A DNA stretch of 64,000 bases from Lentisphaerae bacterium GWF2_49_21. Its GTDB lineage: Bacteria; Verrucomicrobiota; Lentisphaeria; Victivallales; GWF2-50-93. Below the pieces are notes generated by a model that made no database searches, had not been told where the DNA came from, and saw only the letters and a list, made by a program, of their open reading frames with translations. The stretch covers positions 62,001 through 126,000 of the forward strand of contig MHBH01000005.1 in NCBI GenBank assembly GCA_001804805.1, in the 5' to 3' direction. The position numbers and the translations under genes are program-made. Below, in pieces: positions 15,970 to 25,009 of this stretch. The stretch's first letter is position 1. Each line of letters opens with the position of its first letter.

Positions 15970-16163
15970 GCTTGATAAGGAAAGAACTTCTTGAGATACT
16001 TGCGTGTCCGGTGGACAAGGCTCCGCTCAAGGAACTGGAAAATGAGAAGAAGCTGCTTTGCACGGCATGTGGCAGGAAATATCCGGTGAAGGAAGGGATA
16101 CCGGTCATGCTTGTCGACGAGGCGGAACTTCCTGAGGGTAAAGAGGGTAAAAAGGGAAGCTGA
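15966..16163 (+). CDS. Trm112/YcaR-family small zinc-binding protein
   Basis: 65 residues: LLEILACPVDKAPL, then LLCTACGRKYPVKEGIPVMLVDEA, the bacterial Trm112 (UPF0434) pattern. The second Cys of the first pair is replaced by Asp (CPVD), a change I recall in other members, leaving three Cys. Eukaryotic Trm112 activates methyltransferases; the bacterial role is less clear. It overlaps larC by ATGA and has a basic, Lys/Gly-rich tail. Confidence 0.88.
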   Translation: MSLIRKELLEILACPVDKAPLKELENEKKLLCTACGRKYPVKEGIPVMLVDEAELPEGKEGKKGS

Positions 16164-16199
16164 CTTTTGCAATTGGCTCAACTTGGAATGGAGACCTGA

Positions 16200-17663
16200 A
16201 TGGCCAACGACGGTAAGAAAAATGACAAGGACAAGAAGGATTCAGCTTCTCAAGCTGGTGCGGAGAAGTCTTCTCCTTCAGAAAAAAGCGCCGCTACGGA
16301 TGAACCTGGGCGGAAACCTGCCGCGAAGATTGCGCCAATCGCCCGTAAAAGGTGCAAGCCGAAGTTCAAGGAGGATGATTTCAGGAGCGCTGAATTTTCA
16401 ATGGAAAGCATCTTTGAGCAGGGCAAAAAGTCCAGGCCGGGCTTCGCCAGGTTCGCAGTCGCCTTTTTTATAATTATTTTCCTGTTCGTGGGCGTTGTCG
16501 TGGGATTATACGTATATCGGGGAATGCAGGCTGAGGCCGCCCTGAAGAAGAAGATCGAAGGGGTGGAGAAGCAGATCGGGAAACTCGAAGAGAAAATATC
16601 AGCCTCCGAAGGTTATGCGAAATACAAGACCGCGCTTGATGCGATAATCTGGATCGATTCTGGAGCCGCCATGGATCCTGGAAATCCCGACAAATGGAGC
16701 GAACTCAGGGAAAAATATGTCAAGCTGCTTGAAGGCGCCAGGCCGGTAAAAGGCTCCGACTTCGTAGTTCCGACTTCCCTCGTGGACATGGCCTTCATTC
16801 CGCAGGGCAGGTTTTTCATGGGAAGGAAACCAAATGAGCCGGGAGGGCATTCCGATGAAGTTCCGAGAAGGGCCGTTACCCTGGCCTATGATTTCTGGAT
16901 GGGACGGACTGAAATTACGAACCAGCAGCTAAAGGAATCTTACCCGGGGCACAGGACGGAACCATGGAACATGTATAAGCTCAACAAGCCCTTTCAGCCG
17001 GCTGTAATGGTTGACTGGCATATGGCTTCGACCTGTTGTCTGATGATTACCAGGAAAGAGGAGAGGGCTGGGCGGATACCGGAAAATTATGAATACCGTC
17101 TTCCTACCGAGGCTGAATGGGAATACGCCTGCAGGGCAGGGACTGAAACGAGCTATTACTGGGGTGACAGCTTCGGGGAGATTGGTGCGCAGTATGCGAA
17201 TACGAGGGATTTCAGGACTACGAAGATCCTCGTCTGGAATGGGGAGAAGGGAATGCCTTCGGACGACGGGAATGTCGTGTCTGCGTCTGTCGGTTCCTAC
17301 AAGCCCAACGCCTTCGGCCTTTATGACATGATCGGCAATACCTGGGAATGGTGCTGGGACTGGTATAATCCAACGGCGTACAAGGAGCTTCCCGGCGTGA
17401 ATCCTGTACAGGTGAAACCAATTGTCTCCTCTGTTGAAGTAAGGGCGGGCTATGACAACAGATATTTTATCGAATCCCCAAGCAAGGTCATCCGTGGCGG
17501 CTCATGGGGGAATGTCCCTTCGGAATGCCGGGCCTCCGGAAGAGATTCAGTTCTGGCTGAGAGCAAGGATACCGGCATGGGATTCAGGATCGTCCTGGCT
17601 CCAAAGATATCAGTGCTGGCGGCGTCCCCGGAAAAGGCGGCGGTGGATAACAAGTCCAGATAG
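16200..17663 (+). CDS. Membrane-anchored FGE/sulfatase-modifying-factor-fold protein
   Basis: 487 residues. Residues 1-80 are charged and probably disordered; one transmembrane helix follows (around 84-108, VAFFIIIFLFVGVVVGLYVY), then a coiled coil (about 110-135). Residues about 190-470 form an FGE-sulfatase domain: FIPQGRFFMG, RTEITNQQ, YRLPTEAEWEYACRAG, NAFGLYDMIGNTWEWCWDWY, VIRGGSWGN and GMGFRIV. The last block has one Cys (SECRAS) rather than the pair of formylglycine-generating enzymes, so enzymatic activity is doubtful; many such domains serve binding roles. GGAG precedes the start. It is convergent with the ftsB-like gene. Confidence 0.88.
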   Translation: MANDGKKNDKDKKDSASQAGAEKSSPSEKSAATDEPGRKPAAKIAPIARKRCKPKFKEDDFRSAEFSMESIFEQGKKSRPGFARFAVAFFIIIFLFVGVVVGLYVYRGMQAEAALKKKIEGVEKQIGKLEEKISASEGYAKYKTALDAIIWIDSGAAMDPGNPDKWSELREKYVKLLEGARPVKGSDFVVPTSLVDMAFIPQGRFFMGRKPNEPGGHSDEVPRRAVTLAYDFWMGRTEITNQQLKESYPGHRTEPWNMYKLNKPFQPAVMVDWHMASTCCLMITRKEERAGRIPENYEYRLPTEAEWEYACRAGTETSYYWGDSFGEIGAQYANTRDFRTTKILVWNGEKGMPSDDGNVVSASVGSYKPNAFGLYDMIGNTWEWCWDWYNPTAYKELPGVNPVQVKPIVSSVEVRAGYDNRYFIESPSKVIRGGSWGNVPSECRASGRDSVLAESKDTGMGFRIVLAPKISVLAASPEKAAVDNKSR

Positions 17664-17672
17664 GCCGCAGGA

Positions 17673-17981
17673 TCATTTCTTGTCGGCAGGAACGTTTTGT
17701 CCGGACTTTGCCTTGTAGATGTAGATGACCTCATCCCTTTTGCAGAGGCCGAATTTCTCCCTTGCGACTTTTTCCACGGCCTTGGGATTTGACTCGAGAT
17801 CATTGAAGAGCTGGCGCAGCTCGAGGCACTCCGCCTGTTTCTCCTCAAGCTCCTTCTTCAGTTCCTCGTTGCTGCTTTTCACCTTCTTGAGATTGGTGTA
17901 GGCCGGGAAGAGGAGGACGAACGAAATGATTATTAAAATTGCGAATACCGCAAAGTAAAGCAGTTTTAGAAACTTGTCCAA
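17673..17981 (-). CDS. FtsB/DivIC-family septum formation protein
   Basis: 102 residues with the standard layout: a short cytoplasmic N-terminus, one transmembrane helix (LLYFAVFAILIIISFVLLF), a periplasmic coiled coil (about 30-65) and the conserved NPKAVEKVAREKFGLCKRDEVIY end. FtsB/DivIC joins FtsL and FtsQ/DivIB in the divisome. It starts at TTG 17981 with GAGGAGG about 8 nt upstream. It is the last gene of the coaE-rho-zinc ribbon operon on the minus strand. Confidence 0.87.
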   Translation of the reverse strand: MDKFLKLLYFAVFAILIIISFVLLFPAYTNLKKVKSSNEELKKELEEKQAECLELRQLFNDLESNPKAVEKVAREKFGLCKRDEVIYIYKAKSGQNVPADKK

Positions 17982-18017
17982 ATAACTTTCCTCCTCGGTG
18001 AAACGGGGCGAAGCGGG

Positions 18018-18260
18018 TTACTCCTTCTCCTCGTCGAACTCTATATCTTCAATATCTTCGAAATCGATGTCGCCTAGGTTGTCGAAATTCTCGGTTCCTT
18101 CTTCGGCCTCGGTTTCGAGATCATCAGCTTCATCGTCATCGTCCAGCATGATGGATGAACTTGTGATTACCGAGCCGCATTCCGGACAGTATCCGTCTTC
18201 GGCTTCGACAGCAGCCATGCTTATCTCCATATTGCAGTAGGGACAGGACATCATTCCCAT
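18018..18260 (-). CDS. Small zinc-ribbon protein with acidic tail
   Basis: 80 residues: an N-terminal zinc ribbon (CPYCNMEI ... YCPECGSVI) then a strongly acidic tail (DDDDEADDLE ... EDIEDIEFDEEKE). AAGGAGG lies 6 nt before the ATG. I do not recognise the family. The acidic tail could mimic nucleic acid or bind basic proteins. Its position between rho and ftsB suggests constitutive expression. Confidence 0.75.
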   Translation of the reverse strand: MGMMSCPYCNMEISMAAVEAEDGYCPECGSVITSSSIMLDDDDEADDLETEAEEGTENFDNLGDIDFEDIEDIEFDEEKE

Positions 18261-18317
18261 TTAAGCCTCCTTAAGCTTTTTATCTTGTTATTTGATTAAT
18301 TTCCTGAATTTCACGTA

Positions 18318-19970
18318 TTATACTTGAAGAGTCATCAAAAATTCAATGTTAGTTTTAATTTTTTTCAATTTTCCTATCAAAAGCTCCATGGCTTCGACCG
18401 GGGGGACCCCGTTCATGGCCTTCCTGAGGGTCCATACGCGCTGGAGTTCATCGGGATGTAGAAGGAGCTCCTCCTTCCTGGTTCCGCTCTTCTCAATGTT
18501 GATCGCCGGATATATGCGCCTGTCGACAAGATGCCTGTCCAGATGCAGTTCCATGTTGCCGGTGCCCTTGAATTCCTCGAATATGACTTCATCCATGCGG
18601 CTGCCGGTATCTATGAGCGCGGTGGCTATGATTGTGAGGCTTCCGCCGGTTTCGATATTCCTTGCAGCGCCGAAGAATCTCTTCGGCTTGTGCAGTGCAT
18701 TCGCATCGACACCGCCTGACAGTATCTTTCCGCTGTGGGGCTGCAGCGTGTTATAGGCCCTTGCAAGACGGGTTATGCTGTCGAGCAGTATGACTACGTC
18801 CTTCTTGTATTCCACCATGCGCTTGGCTTTTTCGATGACCATTTCCGCGACTTGGACATGCCTCTCCGGCGGTTCATCGAAAGTAGAACTGACGACCTCG
18901 GCATTGACGTAGCGCTTCATGTCGGTCACTTCCTCAGGGCGTTCATCGATGAGGAGGACGATCATGTATGTTTCCGGGCTGTTTTTAAGAATGCTGTTTG
19001 CGATCTTCTGCAGCAGGACGGTCTTTCCGGTTCTTGGCTGGGCGACGATAAGGCCGCGCTGCCCTTTTCCTATTGGAGTGATAATGTCGACCACTCGTGT
19101 TGCGATCTCCTCCGGCTCCCTTTCAAGGATGAACCTCTTTGTCGGGAAATAGGGCACCAGGCTTTCAAACGGAATAATCTCCTTCTTCTTCTCCGTAGCC
19201 TCGTGGTTGATGGATTCGACCTTGAGCATCGCGAAGAAGCGTTCCTTCTCCCTTGGAGGCCTGATCTGGCCTGCGACATAGTCTCCTGTCTTGAGCGAGA
19301 ACCTTCTAATCTGGGACGGACTGAGATAGATGTCTTCGGGGGAGGGCAGGTAGCAGTAGCTGGGGGAGCGGAGGAATCCGAACCCATCAGTAAGGACTTC
19401 GAGATATCCGCTTCCATACATAAGGCCGTTCTTTTCGGCGTTCGCCTTGAGTATTTCGAAGATAAGCACGGATTTCTCAAGGGCGCCTATGCCTTCGACT
19501 CCGAGTTCGCTTCCCATTTTGGCAAGGTCTTCCATCCCCTTTTCCTGGAGTTCGGTGATGTTGAGGCTTGGCGCCGTCTTGTCCCTGATGGGCATATCGC
19601 CGTTCCTGAAGTTGTCCTGGCCGTTCTTATCCTCGCCCTGCTGTATTTGCTGGGCATGCTGGCCTTGCTGCGGCGGGAGGGCTTCGGATTCGGGCTTGGG
19701 TTTTATAGATTCATTGGACGAGCTTGGATGCGGCTGTACGGAATTTGCTGGATCATTGGCGTGTTCCATGGAGCCTCCTCTGTTTCCATATCCTCTGCGA
19801 TGATAAGGGCGTCTCTTGTATCTTGAGTCGGAGTCGGACGGACGTCTTTCCCTTTCATTTGCGAGGGGATCGTAGTATTCGGGGCGCTTGTCGGAACGGA
19901 TGCCGCCTGCCTGGCCTTCCGATGATGCCGACCTGTGTTTTCTTTCTTTTTCTTCAGCAGATCTTTCCAT
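18318..19970 (-). CDS. rho: Transcription termination factor Rho
   Basis: 550 residues, longer than E. coli Rho (419) because of a ~125-residue charged N-terminal extension rich in Arg, Gln and Glu ([14 protein letters not shown]). Then come the Rho N domain ([18 protein letters not shown]), the RNA-binding cold-shock-like domain ([29 protein letters not shown]) and the ATPase core with Walker A ([10 protein letters not shown], around 313), [13 protein letters not shown] and the Q/R-loop region ([15 protein letters not shown]). AAGGAAG precedes the ATG. The start overlaps the end of coaE by 17 nt. Confidence 0.97.
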   Translation of the reverse strand: MERSAEEKERKHRSASSEGQAGGIRSDKRPEYYDPLANERERRPSDSDSRYKRRPYHRRGYGNRGGSMEHANDPANSVQPHPSSSNESIKPKPESEALPPQQGQHAQQIQQGEDKNGQDNFRNGDMPIRDKTAPSLNITELQEKGMEDLAKMGSELGVEGIGALEKSVLIFEILKANAEKNGLMYGSGYLEVLTDGFGFLRSPSYCYLPSPEDIYLSPSQIRRFSLKTGDYVAGQIRPPREKERFFAMLKVESINHEATEKKKEIIPFESLVPYFPTKRFILEREPEEIATRVVDIITPIGKGQRGLIVAQPRTGKTVLLQKIANSILKNSPETYMIVLLIDERPEEVTDMKRYVNAEVVSSTFDEPPERHVQVAEMVIEKAKRMVEYKKDVVILLDSITRLARAYNTLQPHSGKILSGGVDANALHKPKRFFGAARNIETGGSLTIIATALIDTGSRMDEVIFEEFKGTGNMELHLDRHLVDRRIYPAINIEKSGTRKEELLLHPDELQRVWTLRKAMNGVPPVEAMELLIGKLKKIKTNIEFLMTLQV

Positions 19971-20553
19971 AATGCTTCCTTATATTTTTATTTAATGATT
20001 TGCATTGTTCAAAGAGGGATTTAAGGCTTCCGTTGTTGATGATTGCGAAATCAGCAAGTCCTAATTTGTCTGCGGGTGAAAGCTGAGATCTGCATCTTCT
20101 TGATATTTCCTTTTCGGACCATCCCCTTTTCTTCAGGCGCTCATGCTGGATTTCCTCGTCCGTCCATATTGAGACCACGCAGCCGAATTCCTTTTTCCAT
20201 CCTGCTTCGAAGAGAAGCGGAACTGCGAAGATGACATCCTTGTTAGTGGATTCCCTTGCTTCCTTCCTGGCTTTTTCAAGGACCTTGGGATGCAGCAGCG
20301 AGTTGAGCCACAGGATCTCTTTCCTGTTCCTGAAGACTATGTCCGCGATTTCCCCCCTGTTTATCTTACCATCCGGAAAGAAGACCTTCTTCCCCCATCT
20401 TTTCCTTACGGCCCCTGGCACCCCGCTGGCTGGATCATCATAGAGCTCATGGCATATCCTGTCTGCATCAAGAGTTTTCCAGCCGAAAGAGGAAAAGCAT
20501 TCAAGTGCAGAAGTTTTGCCGCAGCCAGTGCTGCCAGTTAAACCAACAAACAT
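19954..20553 (-). CDS. coaE: Dephospho-CoA kinase
   Basis: 199 residues from the ATG at 20553 (the ORF-track M at 20556 is a TTG directly before it). It catalyses the last step of coenzyme A synthesis. It shows the P-loop [13 protein letters not shown], the [10 protein letters not shown] substrate site, [11 protein letters not shown] and a lid region ([15 protein letters not shown]). It is the first gene of the coaE-rho operon; I recall the same adjacency in Chlamydiae, which supports a PVC affiliation. Confidence 0.94.
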   Translation of the reverse strand: MFVGLTGSTGCGKTSALECFSSFGWKTLDADRICHELYDDPASGVPGAVRKRWGKKVFFPDGKINRGEIADIVFRNRKEILWLNSLLHPKVLEKARKEARESTNKDVIFAVPLLFEAGWKKEFGCVVSIWTDEEIQHERLKKRGWSEKEISRRCRSQLSPADKLGLADFAIINNGSLKSLFEQCKSLNKNIRKHYGKIC

Positions 20554-20769
20554 CAATTTGAAACTCTGTTACGGATTAAATATAAAAATTGAATAAGAGA
20601 CATGTAGTTGAAGAGCCGGGTTTCTATAAAAATGTAAAAAGTAAATGTTTTCTGCAGTGTTATGATTGTTCTGATTTTTTCTTAATCTATTGTTGCCTTT
20701 TTAAAATGCAAATAGAATTCAAGAAGATATATTCTTTTATTTTAAAGGCCGCGTCAAACGGGGATTTGC

Positions 20770-21351
20770 ATGGACAAGCAGAAAATAGTTTCAAGGAAAA
20801 GGATAGCATCCGGGAAATGGCTCTTCCTTGAGGAAGTCGCCTACATAGGCCATGATGGCGTCAGGAGGACCTGGGATTGCTCAATGAGGAGGAGGGGGGC
20901 GGCTGGCGCGGTCGCAATTGTCGCTCTGCTCAGGCCTTCCATGCGACTGGTGCTTGTCCGGCAGTTCCGCCCTCCGGTGGGCGGATATGTGATCGAATTC
21001 CCCGCCGGGCTTGTCGATAAGGATGAAAAACCCGTGGCAACTGCTAAAAGGGAGTTGTACGAGGAGACAGGATATTTTGGGAAGATAATGGATGTGTCAC
21101 GTCCTATATACAGCTCTCCCGGCATGACAGGGGAGTCTGTCCGCATCGTGAGGATGGAAGTCGATGAAAGGACTGCCAGGAACAGAAGGCCCAGAACTGC
21201 TTTTGACGACGGCGAACACATAGAGACCTTCCTTGTCCCCTTGAAGGGGCTTGGGGCTTTTCTTGAAAAGGCCTATGGAAAAGGAGATCTTCTTGATGCG
21301 AAGGTTGTGAGTTTTGCCAAAGGAATGCAGCTAGCAAAGGAGTTTGGATGA
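20770..21351 (+). CDS. NUDIX hydrolase, ADP-ribose pyrophosphatase type
   Basis: 193 residues. The Nudix box is complete: G-LVDKD-E-KPVATAK-RELYEETGY, fitting GX5EX7REUXEEXGU. The upstream VRQFRPPVGGYVIEFPAG block and the downstream SSPGMTGE block are typical of ADP-ribose pyrophosphatases (NudF/YqkG type), which split ADP-ribose into AMP and ribose 5-phosphate. GGGGAT lies before the ATG. It is a single gene, divergent from coaE. Substrate specificity is inferred. Confidence 0.9.
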   Translation: MDKQKIVSRKRIASGKWLFLEEVAYIGHDGVRRTWDCSMRRRGAAGAVAIVALLRPSMRLVLVRQFRPPVGGYVIEFPAGLVDKDEKPVATAKRELYEETGYFGKIMDVSRPIYSSPGMTGESVRIVRMEVDERTARNRRPRTAFDDGEHIETFLVPLKGLGAFLEKAYGKGDLLDAKVVSFAKGMQLAKEFG

Positions 21352-21365
21352 GGAGGTCAGGTGTC

Positions 21366-21431
21366 ATGCTTGCCCCACGTCACGTAGTTACGCTAAAGCG
21401 GACGGAGTGGGGTGTCAGGGAAGACAAGCAT
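21366..21431. repeat. Long interrupted hairpin repeat
   Basis: Arms ATGCTTG (21366-21372) / CAAGCAT (21425-21431) and CCCCAC (21373-21378) / GTGGGG (21407-21412) surround a central CGC-TAAA-GCG hairpin (21391-21400). No coding signal. It resembles other structured intergenic elements in this window and lies between the NUDIX gene and the SGNH pseudogene. Confidence 0.55.
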
Positions 21432-21450
21432 ATAAGATGAGAAGGACATA

Positions 21451-21624
21451 TTGAAGTTTGAGCAGAAGGACAAGGAGAATCCTCCTCAAAAAGGCGGGAT
21501 AGTCTTTGCGGGAAGCTCCACTTTCACGAAATGGAGGAGCATGGGCGACGACTTCAAGCCGGTGCTGGATATAGAATACGGCCCTGTCAACGGCCCCATC
21601 AATGAACCAGTCAAAATAGTTTAG
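21451..21624 (+). pseudogene. Remnant of an SGNH/GDSL hydrolase
   Basis: A 57-codon open stretch reads FEQKDKENPPQKGGIVFAGS then STFTKWRSMGDDFKP, closely resembling the N-terminal block of GDSL/SGNH esterases (the GSS nucleophile motif followed by a K/RxW segment). After about 40 residues the similarity ends and the frame stops; the remaining ~150 residues of such an enzyme, with the G, N and H blocks, are missing. It is therefore a truncated, non-functional copy. It lies in a repeat-rich gap between the NUDIX gene and the ycfL-like gene. Confidence 0.6.
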
Positions 21625-21647
21625 GCGATCTCAAACTCCCTTGGAAC

Positions 21648-21693
21648 GCCGACCTCCAGGTCGGCATAAGAGCCGGTCTGGAGACCGGCTCTT
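21648..21693. repeat. Two adjacent perfect hairpins
   Basis: GCCGACCT-CC-AGGTCGGC (21648-21665) is followed by AAGAGCCGGTCT-GG-AGACCGGCTCTT (21668-21693). The second ends in CTTT and could terminate plus-strand transcription. Both contain a GGTC/GACC core with short loops and look like two copies of one unit. Confidence 0.6.
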
Positions 21694-21738
21694 CTTTAAA
21701 ACAGGAGTTTTGAAATTGCCTCATGTTGAGTACAGAGG

Positions 21739-21760
21739 CAAACTAAAGTTTGTACTCCAA
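21739..21760 (-). repeat. TTTA-loop hairpin repeat (copy 1)
   Basis: On the minus strand it reads TTGGAGTA then the hairpin CAAAC-TTTA-GTTTG. It is a member of the five-copy family also found at 22305, 34038, 36994 and 63726. Confidence 0.65.
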
Positions 21761-21812
21761 CGGGCAAGGTTGCGTAATAACAGTTCTTAGGAGTTGTGTA
21801 ATCAGTTCATAT

Positions 21813-21847
21813 ATATTTTCTCAAGGCGTCCTGCCTTGAGAAAATAT
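21813..21847 (-). terminator. 15-bp perfect palindrome at the ycfL-like stop
   Basis: Arms ATATTTTCTCAAGGC / GCCTTGAGAAAATAT with a 5-nt loop. The arm reaches into the TGA stop codon of the minus-strand ycfL-like gene. It is strong enough to end transcription, although only an AU-rich tract, not a U-run, follows. Confidence 0.6.
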
Positions 21848-22269
21848 CAGTCCAGCGCCCTGGTCATCAGCTTGAAGTCCTTGCATCTTTCATTGGGGGA
21901 GACCGCTGAAAGGAAGAATTCCTCGCCGCCGTAAACAAACTTTTCGATCCAGGTGGTGGAGGCGGTAGCGACTTCCATGCCGGACTCATTGAACCACTGG
22001 AACCTGTAGGCGAACTTGTAGTCTGATTTACGTGCGTTCTTGAAGGTCACCTGGACTTTCATGAGGCCGCCGGTGATTTCCTGCTTGTCGACGCTGACGA
22101 TCTGCAACCTGTCGCTGAGAGTCTCGTCTGTCACGACCCTCTTGTTCCTCACGAAATCCTTCTCCATCGTCTTGTCAGTGTTCTCCACCGTGTTGACCGG
22201 GGAGTAGCAGGCTGGGATGAATATCACAAGAGCCAGGGCGGGAACCAGGAGAAGTTTCATTGTTTTCAT
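21847..22269 (-). CDS. YcfL-like (DUF1425) lipoprotein
   Basis: 140 residues with a lipoprotein signal ending in the lipobox IPAC. The mature domain matches the YcfL pattern: LQIVSVDKQEITGGLMKVQV, YRFQWFNESGMEVATASTTW and SAVSPNERCKDFKL. YcfL genes commonly sit beside lpoB, the outer-membrane activator of PBP1b. Here it follows the COG3014-like and CsgG/LpoB-like genes on the same strand. GAGGTG precedes the start. A role in peptidoglycan-linked envelope maintenance is inferred from this context. Confidence 0.82.
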   Translation of the reverse strand: MKTMKLLLVPALALVIFIPACYSPVNTVENTDKTMEKDFVRNKRVVTDETLSDRLQIVSVDKQEITGGLMKVQVTFKNARKSDYKFAYRFQWFNESGMEVATASTTWIEKFVYGGEEFFLSAVSPNERCKDFKLMTRALD

Positions 22270-22304
22270 CAGAGCACCTCGTTAATTTGAATTTCTGTTA
22301 ATCT

Positions 22305-22329
22305 ACACGCTAAAGCTGTGAACTCCAAC
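22305..22329 (-). repeat. TTTA-loop hairpin repeat (copy 2)
   Basis: On the minus strand it reads GTTGGAGTTCACAGCTTTAG then CGTGT, nearly identical to the copy at 34038-34062. It lies between the COG3014-like and ycfL-like genes. Confidence 0.65.
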
Positions 22330-22387
22330 TTGAAAAATCCAGACTTCTTCATTTATAAATTCCGGAAGGTCTTTGCCTTTGCGGAAT

Positions 22388-23863
22388 TTATTCGAACTCG
22401 AACACCCTTGCTGAAATTCCAGTCTGCAATGTGTTGCGCACGTGTATTATGGCCCGTCTTTTCCCGACAGATATCTCAATCGGTTCTGCGGAGACCGTTG
22501 TGCCGTCGCGGGATACCGTCATCACCTTGAGCTTCCCGTCAGCAGGCCGTGGCAGCTGGGCGACCTGGTATTCGCAGGGAAGAGTCTGCCAGCAGCGTGT
22601 GTCAGCGGTGTTGAAAGTATACTTGTAGATGCTGGTTCCGATTACTGTTCCTATCAACACTATTACGCCTTCAATTCCTCCGACCTGGCTTGCGGCCACG
22701 ATTGCCGCCGCGCTTGCGCCCTCCTTGATTATTGTAGATATTACGAGCCGGGTTATCATTCCCGGGAAAATAACCTTGTATTCCTGGGATACGACCGCGT
22801 CCATCGATGATATTGTCGCAGTCTTGTATGTTTTCCCGGATGAGTCAGTGATTTCCAGGCATCCTGTCGGGACATTATAGTATTCCAGGTCGGAATAGGC
22901 TATCCCGGAATATCCCGTCGGAAGGATAATCTGGAACTTCTGTTCGCGGAGCGCCGGTGCAAGCCCGTTCTCGAAGATGACATAAATGATGTTTCCATCA
23001 AGCGGATGATTAAAGGGTGGGGCTCCAGAGAGTTCCTTTGGCGGGCTGCTTCCTGCCCTTTGCGCGACCGTGACATAATATCTTTGGGCAAGCTTATTTT
23101 CAACGTCCATCTTGTAGAGGTTCCTGAAATCGACCTCCGCCTCCCCGAAATTCCCGTCCAGCAGATAACGTATGCCCGACATATAGGTCACGAACGGATT
23201 CATCAGATCCCCGTACGTCTTGTTCGACTTGGACTTCATGTCGTCGAAGGACTTCTTGACTTCCGGGTGTTCGTTCTGAACTCCTTCGAAGCTTACGCTC
23301 TGTCCGGCCTTCTCCGACTCCTTCTTATTCTCATCCTCCTGTTTTTTTATCTGGTCCGCGAACTTCTTTTCAGCCTCCTTCTGCCGTTCATATGCGCGGC
23401 GGAGTTCCACGCCCGCATCATTGGGATTCCCGAGGGCGTAATAGTTGAGCGCCTTGTAGGTGTTGACGAGTATCCTGTCGTAGTTGAAACCGCTGTATGG
23501 AAGGGCGTTCTGGTTTGTGAAGGCGGCACCTGTTTCGGCGCCAGCCTCGCGTAAATTGATGGCGGCGCGATCATCATATTCCTTTATCAGGGTCTCGCAC
23601 TTTTCGAAGGCCGCAAGGCTTCCCTTGTAGTCGCCAGTATCAAACTTGATCTTGCCCTGTTCGAGCCTCCACATCAACTCGTCCCCGGTACCCTCATGCT
23701 TTTCGGCCTTGCTGTCTATCAGCTTTGTGGCCTCGTCCAGGTTTCCGGCCATATATGCCGTCATCAGCGACTCTTTCTGGGATCTGGACGTGTAGATGGT
23801 GGAACATCCTGTGGAAAGAAGCAGGATAAGGACAAATGAATATTTGAAAGGATTAAAAGTCAT
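22388..23863 (-). CDS. COG3014-type lipoprotein
   Basis: About 491 residues from the ATG at 23863, chosen because it gives a clean lipoprotein signal (FVLILLLSTGC). Residues about 30-190 are TPR-like helices (AYMAGNLDEATKLIDSKAE, GDYKGSLAAFEKCE, LNYYALGNPNDAGVELRRAYE), then a charged coiled coil. The C-terminal half has a beta domain with NTADTRCWQTLPCEYQVAQL, the hallmark of the uncharacterised COG3014 group encoded beside YcfL and LpoB. It is probably an outer-membrane lipoprotein facing the periplasm. Confidence 0.82.
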   Translation of the reverse strand: MTFNPFKYSFVLILLLSTGCSTIYTSRSQKESLMTAYMAGNLDEATKLIDSKAEKHEGTGDELMWRLEQGKIKFDTGDYKGSLAAFEKCETLIKEYDDRAAINLREAGAETGAAFTNQNALPYSGFNYDRILVNTYKALNYYALGNPNDAGVELRRAYERQKEAEKKFADQIKKQEDENKKESEKAGQSVSFEGVQNEHPEVKKSFDDMKSKSNKTYGDLMNPFVTYMSGIRYLLDGNFGEAEVDFRNLYKMDVENKLAQRYYVTVAQRAGSSPPKELSGAPPFNHPLDGNIIYVIFENGLAPALREQKFQIILPTGYSGIAYSDLEYYNVPTGCLEITDSSGKTYKTATISSMDAVVSQEYKVIFPGMITRLVISTIIKEGASAAAIVAASQVGGIEGVIVLIGTVIGTSIYKYTFNTADTRCWQTLPCEYQVAQLPRPADGKLKVMTVSRDGTTVSAEPIEISVGKRRAIIHVRNTLQTGISARVFEFE

Positions 23864-23954
23864 AATTCTTGAGAATTTACAGACACGGAACATATGGAAC
23901 CATTGAATCCCATGCTCATCAATTCTCCAATCCGCCGGTTTGCCGGTTATTCTA

Positions 23955-24917
23955 TCACCATCCGGGAGTCGCTCTCGGAGTGGCGGGTTCTACGTCTTTT
24001 TCCTTCTTTTCAACCTGCCTGCAGATGCCGCCGACTTCCAGAACGCCTTCGGATTTGAGTATCTTCGCCTTCGAGAATTTCTGCTGGACGGAAGTGACTT
24101 CGATAAGTCCGATCTTTGTCTCCTCTGATCCGATGGATTCGCCGGTGTCCGGGTCCTTGACGATATCACCCTGCGAGTAGACTTCGTACTGCCCGCCAAC
24201 AACAAGACCTGTGCCTTCACCGCGGTTCAGGACAAGTTCCTCGCCCTGGACAGAGGCTATTTTTACAGGATATATCCCTTCAAGGATATAGTTTGATGCA
24301 GACACGGCGCAGTCGGTGAAAAGCCTGTCCCTGTAGTCGCCGCCGGTCATGTTCCTGCGTTCAGCGGCCGGAATATCCCTGCTGTCGAGTTTCCTCGTGA
24401 TCGTGTTGGCGCATACCACTTTGCCGGACTTGGTTTCAACTACCCTGAAGTGGACTTTCATTGTGCCCTTGAGCCTTATGGAAGTCTCCTTGGTTATCTC
24501 GATGTATTTGCTTTCGACTAAGAATTCAACTCTGTCGACATGTCCTACCACGAGAAAATCTGCGACGAGGAGTTTTCCGATGCGCTGTTCCTCACCGGGT
24601 TTGCAGTATTCGGACTCGGTCAGCTTGTTCTCCTTCATTATCTTTTCGACGAATGATCTTTCAAGGACTGAGAACTTGCGGGACTTCACGAGGTTCTGGA
24701 GGAGCTGGTCGGCGAATTCGCTTTCGACCACCTGGATCTTCATTTCGCTCTCATTGACATTGATCTGGATGTTCCTCGGCTCAAGCACGAACGGCAGGAC
24801 GGCCAGTGTCGGTTTCTCAGGTTTTGCCGGTGCCGCAGCCTTCTCCTGGGCGAAAATGCCTGCCGATGAAGCAGTGAAGATGAAAAGCATCATTGTGATT
24901 CTCAGAAAATTTTTCAT
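23955..24917 (-). CDS. CsgG/LpoB-like periplasmic protein
   Basis: 320 residues from the ATG at 24917, which has a GGAGG site; the longer ORF-track start lacks one. The signal peptide ends near SSAGIFAQ. Residues about 35-215 match the CsgG/LpoB fold: PTLAVLPFVLE, FADQLLQNLVKSRKFSVLERS, ADFLVVGHVDRVEF. A C-terminal beta domain (GLVVGGQYEVYSQGDIVKDP, IGLIEVTSVQQKFSKAKIL) resembles the end of FlgT-like proteins. It is first in the operon with the COG3014- and YcfL-like genes. By analogy it could activate a penicillin-binding protein; that is inference. Confidence 0.78.
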   Translation of the reverse strand: MKNFLRITMMLFIFTASSAGIFAQEKAAAPAKPEKPTLAVLPFVLEPRNIQINVNESEMKIQVVESEFADQLLQNLVKSRKFSVLERSFVEKIMKENKLTESEYCKPGEEQRIGKLLVADFLVVGHVDRVEFLVESKYIEITKETSIRLKGTMKVHFRVVETKSGKVVCANTITRKLDSRDIPAAERRNMTGGDYRDRLFTDCAVSASNYILEGIYPVKIASVQGEELVLNRGEGTGLVVGGQYEVYSQGDIVKDPDTGESIGSEETKIGLIEVTSVQQKFSKAKILKSEGVLEVGGICRQVEKKEKDVEPATPRATPGW

Positions 24918-25009
24918 ATGGCCTCCAATAGGTTTATTTATTTGAGCGGGAATATACATCCATACCTGCCGAATTCAATATGGATAAGTTTATGCTGCAA
25001 TCAAGATTA

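Noticed and set aside
16200-17663. Functional formylglycine-generating enzyme
   Set aside because: Only one Cys is present in the C-terminal block where the enzymes have a pair, and no sulfatase gene is nearby; treated as an FGE-fold protein.
18735-19826. 363-residue plus-strand ORF
   Set aside because: Antisense shadow of rho.
20589-20831. 80-residue plus-strand ORF
   Set aside because: Overlaps the NUDIX gene start in another frame, cysteine-rich by chance, no Shine-Dalgarno.
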